Shown here piece by piece: positions 1 to 8,182 of a stretch of DNA of 64,000 nt. Every line of letters begins with the position of its first letter. Within the stretch, counting starts at the first letter, position 1. The stretch lies in the NCBI GenBank assembly GCA_942490855.1, contig CALNYS010000004.1:682001-746000 (forward strand). The letters are read 5' to 3'. This stretch comes from CALNYS01 sp942490855. Its GTDB lineage: Bacteria; Planctomycetota; Phycisphaerae; Phycisphaerales; UBA1924. Position numbers and translations under genes: made by a program. The notes beneath the pieces were generated by a model. The model ran no database searches and had not been told where the DNA came from. It saw only the letters and a list, made by a program, of their open reading frames with translations.

Positions 1-788
1 CCGACGACTTCGTCCGCCCCGGGCACATCAACCCGCTGCGCTCGCGCGACGGGGGCGTGCTGGTGCGCACGGGGCAGACCGAGGGATCGCTGGACCTCTG
101 CCGGCTCGCCGGGCTCACGCCGGCCGCGGTGATCATCGAGATCATGCGCGACGACGGCGAGATGGCCCGGATGGGCGACCTCGAAAAACTCGCCGAGGAG
201 CACGGGCTCAAGATCGGGTCCGTCGCGCAGATCATCGAGCACCGCCTCAACGGGCAGCCGCTGGTGCGCCGCCTCGAGCCGGCCGCGGGGACCACGGTCG
301 AGACCGCCGAGGGCCCCTTCACGCTCTACCGCTTCGAGAGCGTCGTCGATCGTCTGCCGCACCTGGCGCTGACCTTCGGCGGGGTCGGGGCGCCCGGCTC
401 GCACAGCGACGAGCCCACGCTCGTGCGCATGCACCGGCGCGACATCATGGGCGACGTGTTCGGCGCGGGCGCGAGCGCGGGGGCGTTGAACTCCTCGCTG
501 CGGGCGATCCGCGAGGCCGGGCGCGGCGCGGTGGTCTATCTCCGCCCCGACGGCGACGGCGGCGACGGCGCGGCGCTGGTCAACCCCGCGCCCGAGGAAA
601 CCGACCCCGACGCCCCCAAGATCCCCACGCCCATGCGCCATTACGGCGTGGGCGGGCAGATCCTGCGGGACCTCGGGCTCTCGCGCCTCCGCCTTCTGAC
701 GAGCACCCCGAAGAACCTGCCGGGCCTCGAGGCCTTTGACCTCGAGATCGTCGAACAGATCGCGCTCTCGAACGGGCGGGCGTCGTGA
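1..788 (+). CDS. ribBA: RibBA-type 3,4-dihydroxy-2-butanone-4-phosphate synthase with a degenerate GTP cyclohydrolase II half (5' partial)
   Basis: The reading frame is open from base 3, before the first in-window start (GTG at 57), so the N-terminus lies outside the window. The first visible residues, including PGHINPLRSRDGGVLVRTG, are typical of the RibB domain, which makes the four-carbon riboflavin precursor from ribulose 5-phosphate. The second half keeps the end of the RibA fold (HYGVGGQILRDLGLSRLRLLT). However, the region that normally carries the three zinc cysteines reads GDVFGAGASAGALNSS, with no cysteine, and the substrate-binding middle part is shortened. I infer an active RibB domain and an inactive RibA-like domain, as is known for some RibBA or RibBX proteins. 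The stop overlaps the next gene by four bases. Confidence 0.87.
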   Translation, partial: DDFVRPGHINPLRSRDGGVLVRTGQTEGSLDLCRLAGLTPAAVIIEIMRDDGEMARMGDLEKLAEEHGLKIGSVAQIIEHRLNGQPLVRRLEPAAGTTVETAEGPFTLYRFESVVDRLPHLALTFGGVGAPGSHSDEPTLVRMHRRDIMGDVFGAGASAGALNSSLRAIREAGRGAVVYLRPDGDGGDGAALVNPAPEETDPDAPKIPTPMRHYGVGGQILRDLGLSRLRLLTSTPKNLPGLEAFDLEIVEQIALSNGRAS

Positions 789-1423
789 GGGAGGGGACCG
801 CTCCGTATCTCGCCCACTACCGCGAGCTGATCGACCGCGTGGGCGCCGTCTTCGAAGCGACCGGCTGGCGCAGCCGGGAGTTCCAGGAGGAGCGTTTCCG
901 CGTGATGGCGGAGATGGAAGACTTCACGGGCGCCAGCGTGATCGACGCCGGCGCCGGGCAGGCGGACTTCGCGTCCTTCCTGATCGCACGCGGCGAGGCG
1001 CCCGAGCGTCTCATCGCCCTCGACGCGATGCCGGAGATGGTCGAAGCGATCCGCAAGCGGGGGATGCGGGGCGTCGAGGCGCACGCCTGCGACTTCGCGG
1101 GGCGCGAGTGCTCCGACGCCTTTACGCGCTTTGGACCGGTGGACGCGATCGTCTTCTCGGGGTCGCTCAACACCCTGGAGGAGTCCCACGCCAAGCAGGT
1201 GCTCGAGCACGCGTGGCGGGCGACGGGTCGGTCGCTGGTCTTCAACTTCCTCAGCGACCGGGCGCCGGCGGAGCTGCTCGCCCGCCCGACGGAGCCCGCC
1301 CACCGTTTCGACACCGCCGGGCTCGTCTCCTGGGCCCTCGACCGGACGCCCGGGGTGTGGTTCCGCCACGACTACCTGGGCGGGCACGACGCGACGATCG
1401 CGATGGTCAAGCTCGACGCCTGA
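785..1423 (+). CDS. Class I SAM-dependent methyltransferase
   Basis: A 212-residue protein that starts with GTG inside the stop region of the RibBA gene (GTGA overlap), so it is probably translationally coupled to it. The SAM-binding motif I is visible as VIDAGAGQADFASFL near residues 47-61, followed by an acidic residue in LIALDA that would hold the ribose, and by HACDF and VFSGSLN in the usual motif positions. The substrate is not evident. Proteins of this kind methylate small molecules or macromolecules, and the riboflavin neighbour does not decide which. Confidence 0.75.
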   Translation: MREGTAPYLAHYRELIDRVGAVFEATGWRSREFQEERFRVMAEMEDFTGASVIDAGAGQADFASFLIARGEAPERLIALDAMPEMVEAIRKRGMRGVEAHACDFAGRECSDAFTRFGPVDAIVFSGSLNTLEESHAKQVLEHAWRATGRSLVFNFLSDRAPAELLARPTEPAHRFDTAGLVSWALDRTPGVWFRHDYLGGHDATIAMVKLDA

Positions 1424-1444
1424 CAGGCCCCCCACGCCCGCTGC

Positions 1445-1450
1445 TATCCT
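1445..1450 (+). promoter_or_regulatory. -10 hexamer TATCCT for a leaderless gene
   Basis: TATCCT ends six bases before the ATG at 1457, so transcription should begin at or next to the start codon. No Shine-Dalgarno sequence is present in between. The same arrangement recurs at about ten genes in the window. Confidence 0.6.
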
Positions 1451-1456
1451 GCCCGC

Positions 1457-2173
1457 ATGGCCATCATCGTCTTCCAGCACAGCGAATCGAACCGCCCCGG
1501 GCGCCTCGGCTCCACGCTCCGCGACCACGCTCACCCGCTCGACGTCCGCCGCCTCGACCTGGGCGACCCGGTCCCGGTTGATTTCGACAACGTCAGCGGC
1601 GTCGTCACGCTCGGCGGCCCGCAGGACGTGGGCGACGGTTCCCCGTGGATGGAGGCCGAGCTCGACTTCCTGCGCGCGGCGCACGAACGCCAGCTCCCGC
1701 TCGTCGGCGTCTGCCTCGGCGCGCAGCTCATCGCCCACGCGCTGGGCGGCGAAGTCAGCCAGTCGAGCGAGCCGGAGGTCGGGTTCTACGACCTCACCCT
1801 CACGAGCGCGGCCCACGTGGACACGGTCTTCTCCGGCGTCCCGTGGACGCACAAGACGTTCTGCCATCACGCGTGCGAGGTGAGCGCGCTCCCCCCCGGC
1901 GCCGTCGCGCTGGCGTCGAGCGCCGCGTGCAAGATCCAGGCGTTCAAGGCGGGGATGCGCACCTACGCGTTCCAGTACCACTTCGAGGTGGACCCGGCGC
2001 TGGCCATGGCGATCAACGAGCACGGGGGCGAGTACCCCGTCCCGCCCGAAACCCTCGCGTCCGAGCTCAAGGCCCACTACCCGGCCTTTGCACGAATCAG
2101 CGACCGCATGTGCGAGAACCTCGCGGCGCACGTCTTTCCCGCCGCCAAGCTGGTGGGCGCGAGCGGCGGGTAA
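1457..2173 (+). CDS. Class I glutamine amidotransferase-like protein
   Basis: A 238-residue single-domain protein. The nucleophile elbow is VGVCLGAQLIAHALGG with Cys86, and the other two members of the triad lie in FQYHFEVDP (His175 and Glu177), so all three catalytic residues are present. This matches the GMP-synthase-like glutamine amidotransferases that stand alone, which release ammonia from glutamine or act on gamma-glutamyl bonds. No synthetase partner domain is attached. The start is supported by a -10 hexamer six bases upstream. The next gene follows after six bases on the same strand. Confidence 0.8.
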   Translation: MAIIVFQHSESNRPGRLGSTLRDHAHPLDVRRLDLGDPVPVDFDNVSGVVTLGGPQDVGDGSPWMEAELDFLRAAHERQLPLVGVCLGAQLIAHALGGEVSQSSEPEVGFYDLTLTSAAHVDTVFSGVPWTHKTFCHHACEVSALPPGAVALASSAACKIQAFKAGMRTYAFQYHFEVDPALAMAINEHGGEYPVPPETLASELKAHYPAFARISDRMCENLAAHVFPAAKLVGASGG

Positions 2174-2179
2174 GCCGGT

Positions 2180-3118
2180 ATGGGTTCCCGCATCACCGTG
2201 CGCACGCCGGCGGACTACCTCTTCGCCCGCGACGCGTGCTCCTACGGCTACTTCCTTCTCGCGCCGAACCTCTGGGACCCGATCGACCGTTCGCTGACGC
2301 GCACGCTCGAACTCCCGGGCGGGATCGCCGAGCTGGTGATCACGCAGCCCGCCCGTCAGCGCGGCGGCGACCTGCGCGTTGAGTCCGACCGCGCGATCAA
2401 CCGCTCCGAACGCCCGACGCTCGTGGCGCGCCTCTCCCGGATGCTGCGCCTCGACGAGACGCCAGAGGACATCGCCCGCTTCCACGCGGTGGACCCGCGA
2501 TGGAAACCGAGCGGGCGCGGCAGGCTGTTCCGCAGCCCGACGCTCTTTGAGGACGTCGTCAAAACCGTCACGAGCTGCAACGTCGCGTGGCCCAGCACGA
2601 TCAAGATGAACGCCAAGCTCTGCGACGTGGTCGGCGCCGGGTTCCCCTCGGCCGAGGCGCTCGCACGCAAGCGCCCGCAGACCCTCCGCGCCCGCTGCGG
2701 CGTCGGCTACCGCGACGCCCGACTCGTCGAGCTCGCGGGCATCTTCGCTCGCGGCGAGATCGACGCCGAGCGCCTCGAGGACCCCGCGACCCCCGACGAC
2801 GACGTCTTCGAGACGCTCGTGGGCCTCCCCGGGGTGGGGCCGTACGCGGCGGGGAACATCATGCAGCTGCTCGGGCGCTACTCCCGCTTGGCGGTGGACA
2901 CCGAGACGCACCGCCACGCGCGGGAGACGCTCGGGTTCCGCGAGGCGGACGCGGCGCTGACGAAGCGGATCGAACGGCACTACGCTGCGTTCGGCGATCA
3001 GCGCTTCCGCAGCTACTGGTTCGAGATGTGGGCCGCGTACGAGAAACGGCGCGGGCCGGCGTGGACGTGGGCGCCGAAAGAGACCGGCCCGAGCTTCACC
3101 GCGTCCGCGTTCGATTGA
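2180..3118 (+). CDS. HhH-GPD superfamily DNA glycosylase (AlkA/OGG-like)
   Basis: A 312-residue protein in the helix-hairpin-helix GPD superfamily of base-excision repair enzymes. The hairpin is VGLPGVGPYAAG at residues 214-225, and the catalytic aspartate is Asp240 in LAVDTETHRHARE. The lysine that bifunctional OGG-type enzymes carry in the hairpin is absent, so a monofunctional glycosylase that removes alkylated or damaged bases is likely. The N-terminal 130 residues resemble the AlkA/OGG N-terminal fold only loosely. It lies six bases after the amidotransferase gene and is probably cotranscribed with it. Confidence 0.78.
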   Translation: MGSRITVRTPADYLFARDACSYGYFLLAPNLWDPIDRSLTRTLELPGGIAELVITQPARQRGGDLRVESDRAINRSERPTLVARLSRMLRLDETPEDIARFHAVDPRWKPSGRGRLFRSPTLFEDVVKTVTSCNVAWPSTIKMNAKLCDVVGAGFPSAEALARKRPQTLRARCGVGYRDARLVELAGIFARGEIDAERLEDPATPDDDVFETLVGLPGVGPYAAGNIMQLLGRYSRLAVDTETHRHARETLGFREADAALTKRIERHYAAFGDQRFRSYWFEMWAAYEKRRGPAWTWAPKETGPSFTASAFD

Positions 3119-3151
3119 ATCCACACGACTGAAACACCGGCGCAGGGCGGC

Positions 3152-3157
3152 TACAGT
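3152..3157 (+). promoter_or_regulatory. -10 hexamer TACAGT for a leaderless gene
   Basis: TACAGT ends seven bases before the ATG at 3165. This favours 3165 over an in-frame GTG at 3156, which lies inside the hexamer. Confidence 0.55.
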
Positions 3158-3164
3158 GCAGGCC

Positions 3165-4082
3165 ATGCAAAGCGTGCGCACATTAACGACCGGGCTGATC
3201 GATTACGCCGGGCTGTTCCCCCCCACCGGGGCGCCGATGGCGGACGCCGTGCGCTCGTACCACGGGTACCGGGCGTCGGGCGACGCGTGGATGCTCGGGC
3301 GCCTCGTGGTCCCGGCGTCGAAGCTCCGCTCCTTCATCGACGCGTCCCGCCCGCTGCTGCCGACGGGCGAGGGCGACGAGCCGTGGCGCGTCAGCGCGCT
3401 GCTGCCCACGGCCGGCGACCCGGCGCTCGACGACGCCGTCGAGTCGGTCCTCGCGTTTAACGACGAGCACTCGACCCCCGCCAACGGACTGGTGATCGTT
3501 GACGCCGTGGAGTTCAAGGGCGACGACCCCGCCGCGATCGAGGCTAGCGCCCGCGCGATCCCCGACGAGATCCGCGCGTTCGTCGAGCTGCCCCACGACC
3601 GCGACCCGCGCGGGCTTATCGCCGCGGTGCGCGGCGCCGAGGTCAACGCCAAGATCCGCTGCGGCGGGGTCAGCGCCGATCTCATCCCAAGCTCCAAAGA
3701 AGTCGCCCGCTTCCTCCACGCGTGCGCCGCCTCGCGCACCCCCTTCAAGGCGACCGCCGGGCTGCACCACCCGATGCGCGCCGAGCAGAACCTGACGTAC
3801 GAGGACAACCCGCCCCGCGGCGTGATGCACGGGTTCCTCAACGTGCTGCTCGCGACCGCGAGCGCGATGCACAACGACTCGCTCGGTGTTGACGATCTCG
3901 TCGCCATCCTCGAAGCGACGGACACCGCTGCCTTCGGGTTCGGCGAAACAGGCGTCGTCGCGATGGGCAACGAACTCTCGAACGAACAGCTCGCGGCGTG
4001 CCGGGAGCAGCTTTTCATCTCGATCGGCTCGTGCTCCTTCGACGAACCCCTCGGCGACCTGCGCACACTCGGTCTTCTCTAA
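3165..4082 (+). CDS. Conserved protein of unknown function linked to fumarylacetoacetase
   Basis: About 305 residues, with no signal peptide or membrane segment. I do not recognise a named family. The pattern DYAGLFPPTG near the N-terminus, then NAKIRCGG and FKATAGLHHP further on, suggests a conserved, probably barrel-like soluble enzyme with a lysine and histidines in its best-conserved segments. The gene lies 12 bases before fumarylacetoacetase on the same strand, so a role beside tyrosine/homogentisate breakdown is a reasonable inference but unproven. I chose the ATG at 3165 because a -10 hexamer sits seven bases upstream of it. Confidence 0.7.
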   Translation: MQSVRTLTTGLIDYAGLFPPTGAPMADAVRSYHGYRASGDAWMLGRLVVPASKLRSFIDASRPLLPTGEGDEPWRVSALLPTAGDPALDDAVESVLAFNDEHSTPANGLVIVDAVEFKGDDPAAIEASARAIPDEIRAFVELPHDRDPRGLIAAVRGAEVNAKIRCGGVSADLIPSSKEVARFLHACAASRTPFKATAGLHHPMRAEQNLTYEDNPPRGVMHGFLNVLLATASAMHNDSLGVDDLVAILEATDTAAFGFGETGVVAMGNELSNEQLAACREQLFISIGSCSFDEPLGDLRTLGLL

Positions 4083-4094
4083 GGACACCAACCC

Positions 4095-5468
4095 ATGGCT
4101 TCTCCGCACTTCGACACCGACAACACGCACGACCCGAGCCTCGAGAGCTGGATCGAATCGGCCAACGACCCGTCGTCCGATTTCCCGATCCAGAACCTCC
4201 CGCTGGCGATGGCGGTCGAGCGCGAGAACGACGACGCGTTCATCGGCGTCGTCGCGCGCGTGGGCGACATGCTCGTTGACCTCAACGCTCTGGGCGCTTC
4301 GGGCGAGTTCGGGCTCAGCGACGACGACTGGGACTTCATCACGACCGACGACATCGCGGAAGAAGGCTCCGCCGGGCGCATCCGCGCCGCGCTGCAGGAT
4401 CTTCTGAAAAAGGACAACCCCGCGCTGCGCGATCACAAGCACCGCGACGAGTTCATGCGCCCCGCCGAGGGCGTCGAGTTCATCCCGCCGATGGTCGTGA
4501 GCGACTACACCGACTTCTACGCGTCCCTCCACCACGCGACGAACGTCGGCAGCATGTTCCGCCCCGACAACCCGCTGCTCCCCAACTACAAGTGGATCCC
4601 CATCGGCTACCACGGGCGCGCCAGCAGCCTGATGGTCTCGGGCGGAAACGTGCGCCGTCCCAAGGGGCAGCTCCTCCCCGGCGCGACGATCGACGACGGC
4701 CCCCCCTCGCTCGCGCCCTGCAAGCTGCTCGACTACGAGATGGAGGTCGGCTTCTTCGTCGGTCGCGGCAACCCGCTGGGCGAAACGCTGAGCGTGGACG
4801 AGGCGGAAGAACGCCTCTTCGGCGTGTGCCTCGTCAACGACTGGTCCGCCCGCGATATGCAGAAGTGGGAGTACGTCCCGCTCGGCCCCTTCCTCGCCAA
4901 GAGCTTCGCGACGACGCTCTCGCCCTACATCGTGACGATGGAGGCGCTCGCCCCCTTCCGCACCGGCGCGTTCACCCGCGACGCGAACGACCCCAAGCCC
5001 CTCGCGCACCTCGATAGCGAGCGCAACCGCGAGCGCGGCGGGATCGACATGCAGGTGGAGGTTTACCTCGCGAGCCAGCAGATGCGCGACAAGGGCATGG
5101 ACCCGATCAAGCTCAGCCGCGGCGCCTTCAAGAACCTCTACTGGACGCCCGCGCAGATGCTCGCCCACCACGCGTCCAACGGCTGCAACATGCAGACGGG
5201 CGACCTCTTCGCCAGCGGCACCGTCTCGGGCCCCACGCGCGACAGCCGCGGCTCGATGCTCGAACTCACCTGGGACGGCGACCCCTTCGCGAACCCGCCC
5301 GTCCTCGTCCCCGGCTCGCAGCGCACCCCGCTGAAGCTGCCCACCGGCGAAGAACGCAAGTTCCTCGCCGACGGCGACGAGGTCATCATGAAGGGCTTCT
5401 GCGAACGCGACGGCTTCCGACGCGTCGGCTTCGGCGAGTGCCGGGGCACCGTGACCGCGGCGGAGTAA
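4095..5468 (+). CDS. fahA: Fumarylacetoacetase
   Basis: A 457-residue enzyme that splits fumarylacetoacetate into fumarate and acetoacetate, the last step of tyrosine degradation through homogentisate. Family hallmarks are easy to see: the segment HHATNVGSMFRPDNP, then PIGYHGRASSLMVSGG, and the metal-binding acidic pair in LDYEMEVGFFVG, with VNDWSARDMQKWEYVPLGPF further on. The length matches the eukaryote-like family (about 420-460). The upstream partner is an unknown protein 12 bases away. Homogentisate dioxygenase and hydroxyphenylpyruvate dioxygenase are not in the window. A strong intrinsic terminator follows at 5540-5566. Confidence 0.95.
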   Translation: MASPHFDTDNTHDPSLESWIESANDPSSDFPIQNLPLAMAVERENDDAFIGVVARVGDMLVDLNALGASGEFGLSDDDWDFITTDDIAEEGSAGRIRAALQDLLKKDNPALRDHKHRDEFMRPAEGVEFIPPMVVSDYTDFYASLHHATNVGSMFRPDNPLLPNYKWIPIGYHGRASSLMVSGGNVRRPKGQLLPGATIDDGPPSLAPCKLLDYEMEVGFFVGRGNPLGETLSVDEAEERLFGVCLVNDWSARDMQKWEYVPLGPFLAKSFATTLSPYIVTMEALAPFRTGAFTRDANDPKPLAHLDSERNRERGGIDMQVEVYLASQQMRDKGMDPIKLSRGAFKNLYWTPAQMLAHHASNGCNMQTGDLFASGTVSGPTRDSRGSMLELTWDGDPFANPPVLVPGSQRTPLKLPTGEERKFLADGDEVIMKGFCERDGFRRVGFGECRGTVTAAE

Positions 5469-5474
5469 GACTCC

Positions 5475-5511
5475 GGCCCCTCTCCCTCGGGGAGAGGGCT
5501 GGGGTGAGGGC
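5475..5511. repeat. REP-like palindromic repeat, copy 1
   Basis: A GC-rich palindromic element with a perfect 9-bp stem (CCCTCTCCC at 5478-5486 pairing with GGGAGAGGG at 5490-5498, loop TCG), followed by a GGGGTGAGGG tail. An inverted copy lies at 5575-5612. This sequence type is a familiar interspersed repeat in high-GC genomes. Confidence 0.8.
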
Positions 5512-5539
5512 TCCCCCACGTCCATGTTTGCCTCTCGCG

Positions 5540-5566
5540 AAACGGCTGCAGACGCAGTCGTTTTTT
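5540..5566 (+). terminator. Intrinsic terminator of the fumarylacetoacetase operon
   Basis: A ten-pair stem with one G-U pair (arms at 5540-5549 and 5554-5563, loop AGAC) runs straight into a TTTTTT tract. It lies between two REP copies and between convergent genes. Confidence 0.8.
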
Positions 5567-5574
5567 CTTGCGCC

Positions 5575-5612
5575 GCCCTCACCCCCGGCCCCTCTCCCCG
5601 AGGGAGAGGGGG
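5575..5612. repeat. REP-like palindromic repeat, copy 2 (inverted)
   Basis: The inverse of copy 1: CCCTCACCCCCGG followed by a perfect 10-bp stem (5589-5598 with 5602-5611, loop CGA). It ends three bases before the stop codon of the convergent lyase gene, so it may also stop transcription from that side. Confidence 0.8.
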
Positions 5613-5614
5613 GC

Positions 5615-6859
5615 TTAGCGCGCTTTGGCGCCGATCATGTTCAGCGTCTCGAGCGTTTCGACGAGCTGGTCCCACCGGTCCTCGACCGCGCCCGTCAATC
5701 CGAGCGACATGCGAACGAGCCCCGGCGAGATGCCGGCTTTCGCCTTGTCCTCGTCGCTCATCTCGCTTGAGGTCGAGCTGCCCGAGCAGGACATGAGGGT
5801 GTCGAAGTAGCCGAGGCTGACGGCCATGAAGCCGAAGGTGTGCTTGTTCTGCAGGCGTTCCATGAACTCCTGCGCGCGGGACTCGGTCCCGAGGTCGAGC
5901 GCGAGCAGCCCGCCGAAGCCGTAGCCGGGGTTGAGCATCGACTTGAGGCGGGCGTGGTCGGGGTGGTCGGGCAGCCCGGGGTAGTGGATGCTGATGCCGA
6001 GGTCGTGCAGGCGCTCGGCGAAGAGCTGGGCGCGTCGGCAGTGCTCGTGCATGCGCACCGACAGGTGCGGCAGGCGCATCCCGATGTGGAACGCGACGTT
6101 GGGGTCCATCGTCGGGCCGAGGATCATCAGCGACCCGGTGTGCAGGTCCATCAGCTCGAGGATGAACTCCTCGCTCGCGCACACCGCGCCGGCGATGATG
6201 TCCGACGCGCCGTTGATGAATTTGGTGAGAGAGTGGACCACCACGTCGGCGCCGTGGTTGGCGGGCGTGACCATCATCGGGCAGAAGGTGTTGTCCACGA
6301 CGAGCTTCGCGCCCGCGCCGTGGGCGATCTCCGCGAGCACCGAGAGATCCGGGACTTTCAGCGTGGGGTTCGCCATCGTCTCGGTGTAGACGAGCTTGGT
6401 CTTGGGCGTCATCGCGGCGCGCACGGCGTCGGGGTCGTTGGTGTCGACGAACGTGCAGGTGATGCCCGTCTTGAGCGGCAGGTAATCGTTGAAGAGCGCG
6501 TACGTCCCGCCGTAGAGCGTGTCGGTGACGACGCAGTGGTCCCCCGCGTTGCAGATCTGCAGCACCGCGGCGCTGATCGCGGCGAGCCCGGACGCCGCCG
6601 CGTACCCCGCGCCGGTGTTCTCCATCGCGGCGAGGGATCGCCCGAGGGCGAAGACGGTCGGGTTGAAGTGGCGCCCGTAGAGGTAGCACCCGCCCTGCAC
6701 CGGTCCCTTTTCGCCGGCGAAGATGTCGGGCATGGTGTCGGCGGCCATCACGGTGAACGTGGTGGACGCCTCGATGGACATGTTGACCCCGCCGTGCTCG
6801 CCGAACTCGTGCTTGGCCTGGGCCATGGAGCGGGCGGGGTCAAAGGGCTGATCGGGCAT
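5615..6859 (-). CDS. Cys/Met metabolism PLP-dependent enzyme (methionine gamma-lyase / cystathionine gamma-synthase type)
   Basis: A 414-residue fold-type I PLP enzyme. The PLP lysine is Lys213 in VVHSLTKFINGASD and the ring-binding aspartate is Asp189 in LVVDNTFCPMM. The YGRHFNPTV segment (residues 61-69) holds the phosphate-binding Tyr and Arg of the partner subunit. The family carries out gamma- or beta-elimination or replacement on sulfur amino acids, and the exact reaction cannot be read from the sequence. I chose the ATG at 6859 because it has a GGAGAG ribosome site. The frame runs 41 codons further upstream but that part looks non-coding. Confidence 0.85.
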   Translation of the reverse strand: MPDQPFDPARSMAQAKHEFGEHGGVNMSIEASTTFTVMAADTMPDIFAGEKGPVQGGCYLYGRHFNPTVFALGRSLAAMENTGAGYAAASGLAAISAAVLQICNAGDHCVVTDTLYGGTYALFNDYLPLKTGITCTFVDTNDPDAVRAAMTPKTKLVYTETMANPTLKVPDLSVLAEIAHGAGAKLVVDNTFCPMMVTPANHGADVVVHSLTKFINGASDIIAGAVCASEEFILELMDLHTGSLMILGPTMDPNVAFHIGMRLPHLSVRMHEHCRRAQLFAERLHDLGISIHYPGLPDHPDHARLKSMLNPGYGFGGLLALDLGTESRAQEFMERLQNKHTFGFMAVSLGYFDTLMSCSGSSTSSEMSDEDKAKAGISPGLVRMSLGLTGAVEDRWDQLVETLETLNMIGAKAR

Positions 6860-6981
6860 CGCGGGTCTCTCCTGGCGTGGCGCGTGGTGGACGCCCGAGT
6901 GTACGGCAGCGATACGCCCTGACGGGTGAATAATCCCCGCGCGGGGCGGGTCTGCACAGGACCAGAACCGGGAGACTCTCA

Positions 6982-7716
6982 ATGCGGAACATCAAGCGGA
7001 TTGCCACACTCGCTCTCCTCGCCAGCGGCGGGGTCGGGTGCGCGAGCCAGCCCGGGGAGCACGACATGGGAACGAACACGCTGCGCGAGCAGCTGAAGGT
7101 CCGATACGACGGGTACCTGGCGTCGGCCGACGACGAGAAGAAGCGGATCTACCGCGAGGGGATCGAGGCGGTCGCGTCGTCGGGGGTGCTCGAACGGGCG
7201 AAGAACGTGGGCGACCGGGCCCCCGACTTCACGCTCCCCAACGCCGACGGGGACGACGCGCGCCTCAGCGACCTGCTCGCGGACGGCCCCGTCGTCATCG
7301 TCTGGTACCGCGGCGGCTGGTGCCCGTACTGCAACCTCACGCTCGAGGCGTACCACAAGGCGCTGCCTGAGATTGAGGCGCTCGGCGCGACGCTCGTGGC
7401 GATCAGCCCGGAGCTCCCCGACCGCGCCGTCGCGACGATGAACCAGAACGATCTCGACTTCCTCGTGCTCAGCGACGTGGGCAACAGGGTCGCGGGGGAG
7501 TACGGCGTGGTCTTCACGCTGACGCCGCAAGTGCATGAGATCTACAACCGCGCGTTCGGGTTCGATGCGCACAACGGCGAAACAACCGGCGAGCTCCCGC
7601 TCGCGACGACGTACGTGATCGACCGGGACGGTGTGATCCGGTACGCGTTCCTCGACCCCGACTACACCAAGCGGGCCGAGCCGGGCGACGTGGTCGAGGC
7701 GTTGCGCGAGCTGTAA
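6982..7716 (+). CDS. Peroxiredoxin-like lipoprotein (AhpC/TSA, redoxin fold)
   Basis: A 244-residue protein that begins with a lipoprotein signal (positively charged start, hydrophobic stretch, GGVGC with the lipidated cysteine at residue 20), so it is probably anchored on the outer face of a membrane. The redox centre is the pair in YRGGWCPYCNL, and DRAPDFTLPNADG is the usual thioredoxin-fold entry of AhpC/TSA proteins. It should reduce peroxides or act as a thiol oxidoreductase in the envelope. A GGGAG ribosome site precedes the ATG. A GC-rich palindrome lies at 6935-6946 in the leader. The gene ends ten bases from the convergent rpiB. Confidence 0.83.
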   Translation: MRNIKRIATLALLASGGVGCASQPGEHDMGTNTLREQLKVRYDGYLASADDEKKRIYREGIEAVASSGVLERAKNVGDRAPDFTLPNADGDDARLSDLLADGPVVIVWYRGGWCPYCNLTLEAYHKALPEIEALGATLVAISPELPDRAVATMNQNDLDFLVLSDVGNRVAGEYGVVFTLTPQVHEIYNRAFGFDAHNGETTGELPLATTYVIDRDGVIRYAFLDPDYTKRAEPGDVVEALREL

Positions 7717-7726
7717 AGAGTGTGCG

Positions 7727-8182
7727 TTAGGCGTTCGCGGCGGCGCTGCGCTCGAGCGCCATGATCTTGTCCACGCGGCGCTGGTGGCGCCCGCCCTCGA
7801 AGGGCTCGCTGAGCCAGACGCGGACGATGTCCTCGATATCGGACTCGCCGAGGAGGTCGGCCGACAGGCACAGGACGTTGGCGTCGTTGTGCGCGCGGCT
7901 CATGCGGGCGCTGAGCTCGTCGCACACGAGCGCGGCGCGCACGCCGTCGATCTTGTTCGCGGCGATGGACATCCCGATGCCCGAGCCGCAGACGAGGACG
8001 CCGCGCTCGGCCGCCCCGGACGCGACCTCGCGCCCGACGGCCGCGGCGAAGTCGGGGTAGTCGGTGGATTCTTCGGTGAGCTCACGCGGCGTGCGGACCT
8101 CGTGCCCTTCCTCCTTGAGGAGGTCGGCGAGACGCCGGGTGGGCTCGCACCCGCGGTGGTCGGCTCCGATCGCGACGATCAT
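7727..8182 (-). CDS. rpiB: Ribose-5-phosphate isomerase B
   Basis: A 151-residue RpiB/LacAB-family isomerase that interconverts ribose 5-phosphate and ribulose 5-phosphate in the pentose phosphate pathway. ADHRGCE near the N-terminus (Asp8, His9), the catalytic cysteine Cys65 in VLVCGSGIGMSIAANK, and RAALVCDELSARMSRAHNDANVL are all as in the family. The start overlaps the stop of the upstream phosphatase gene by four bases (ATGA). This gene pairing is also known in Bacillus (ywlE-ywlF). Confidence 0.95.
   Translation of the reverse strand: MIVAIGADHRGCEPTRRLADLLKEEGHEVRTPRELTEESTDYPDFAAAVGREVASGAAERGVLVCGSGIGMSIAANKIDGVRAALVCDELSARMSRAHNDANVLCLSADLLGESDIEDIVRVWLSEPFEGGRHQRRVDKIMALERSAAANA

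Noticed and set aside
641..3181. Long open frame on the minus strand (846 codons) opposite four plus-strand genes
   Set aside because: It is an antisense shadow caused by high GC: the product is Arg/Val/Ala/Glu-rich with no domain, while the plus strand holds recognisable enzymes.
3183..6689. Minus-strand frame of 1168 codons across fumarylacetoacetase and the PLP lyase
   Set aside because: Low-complexity Arg/Ala/Gly/Val content, crosses REP repeats and the terminator, and overlaps well-supported genes in other frames.
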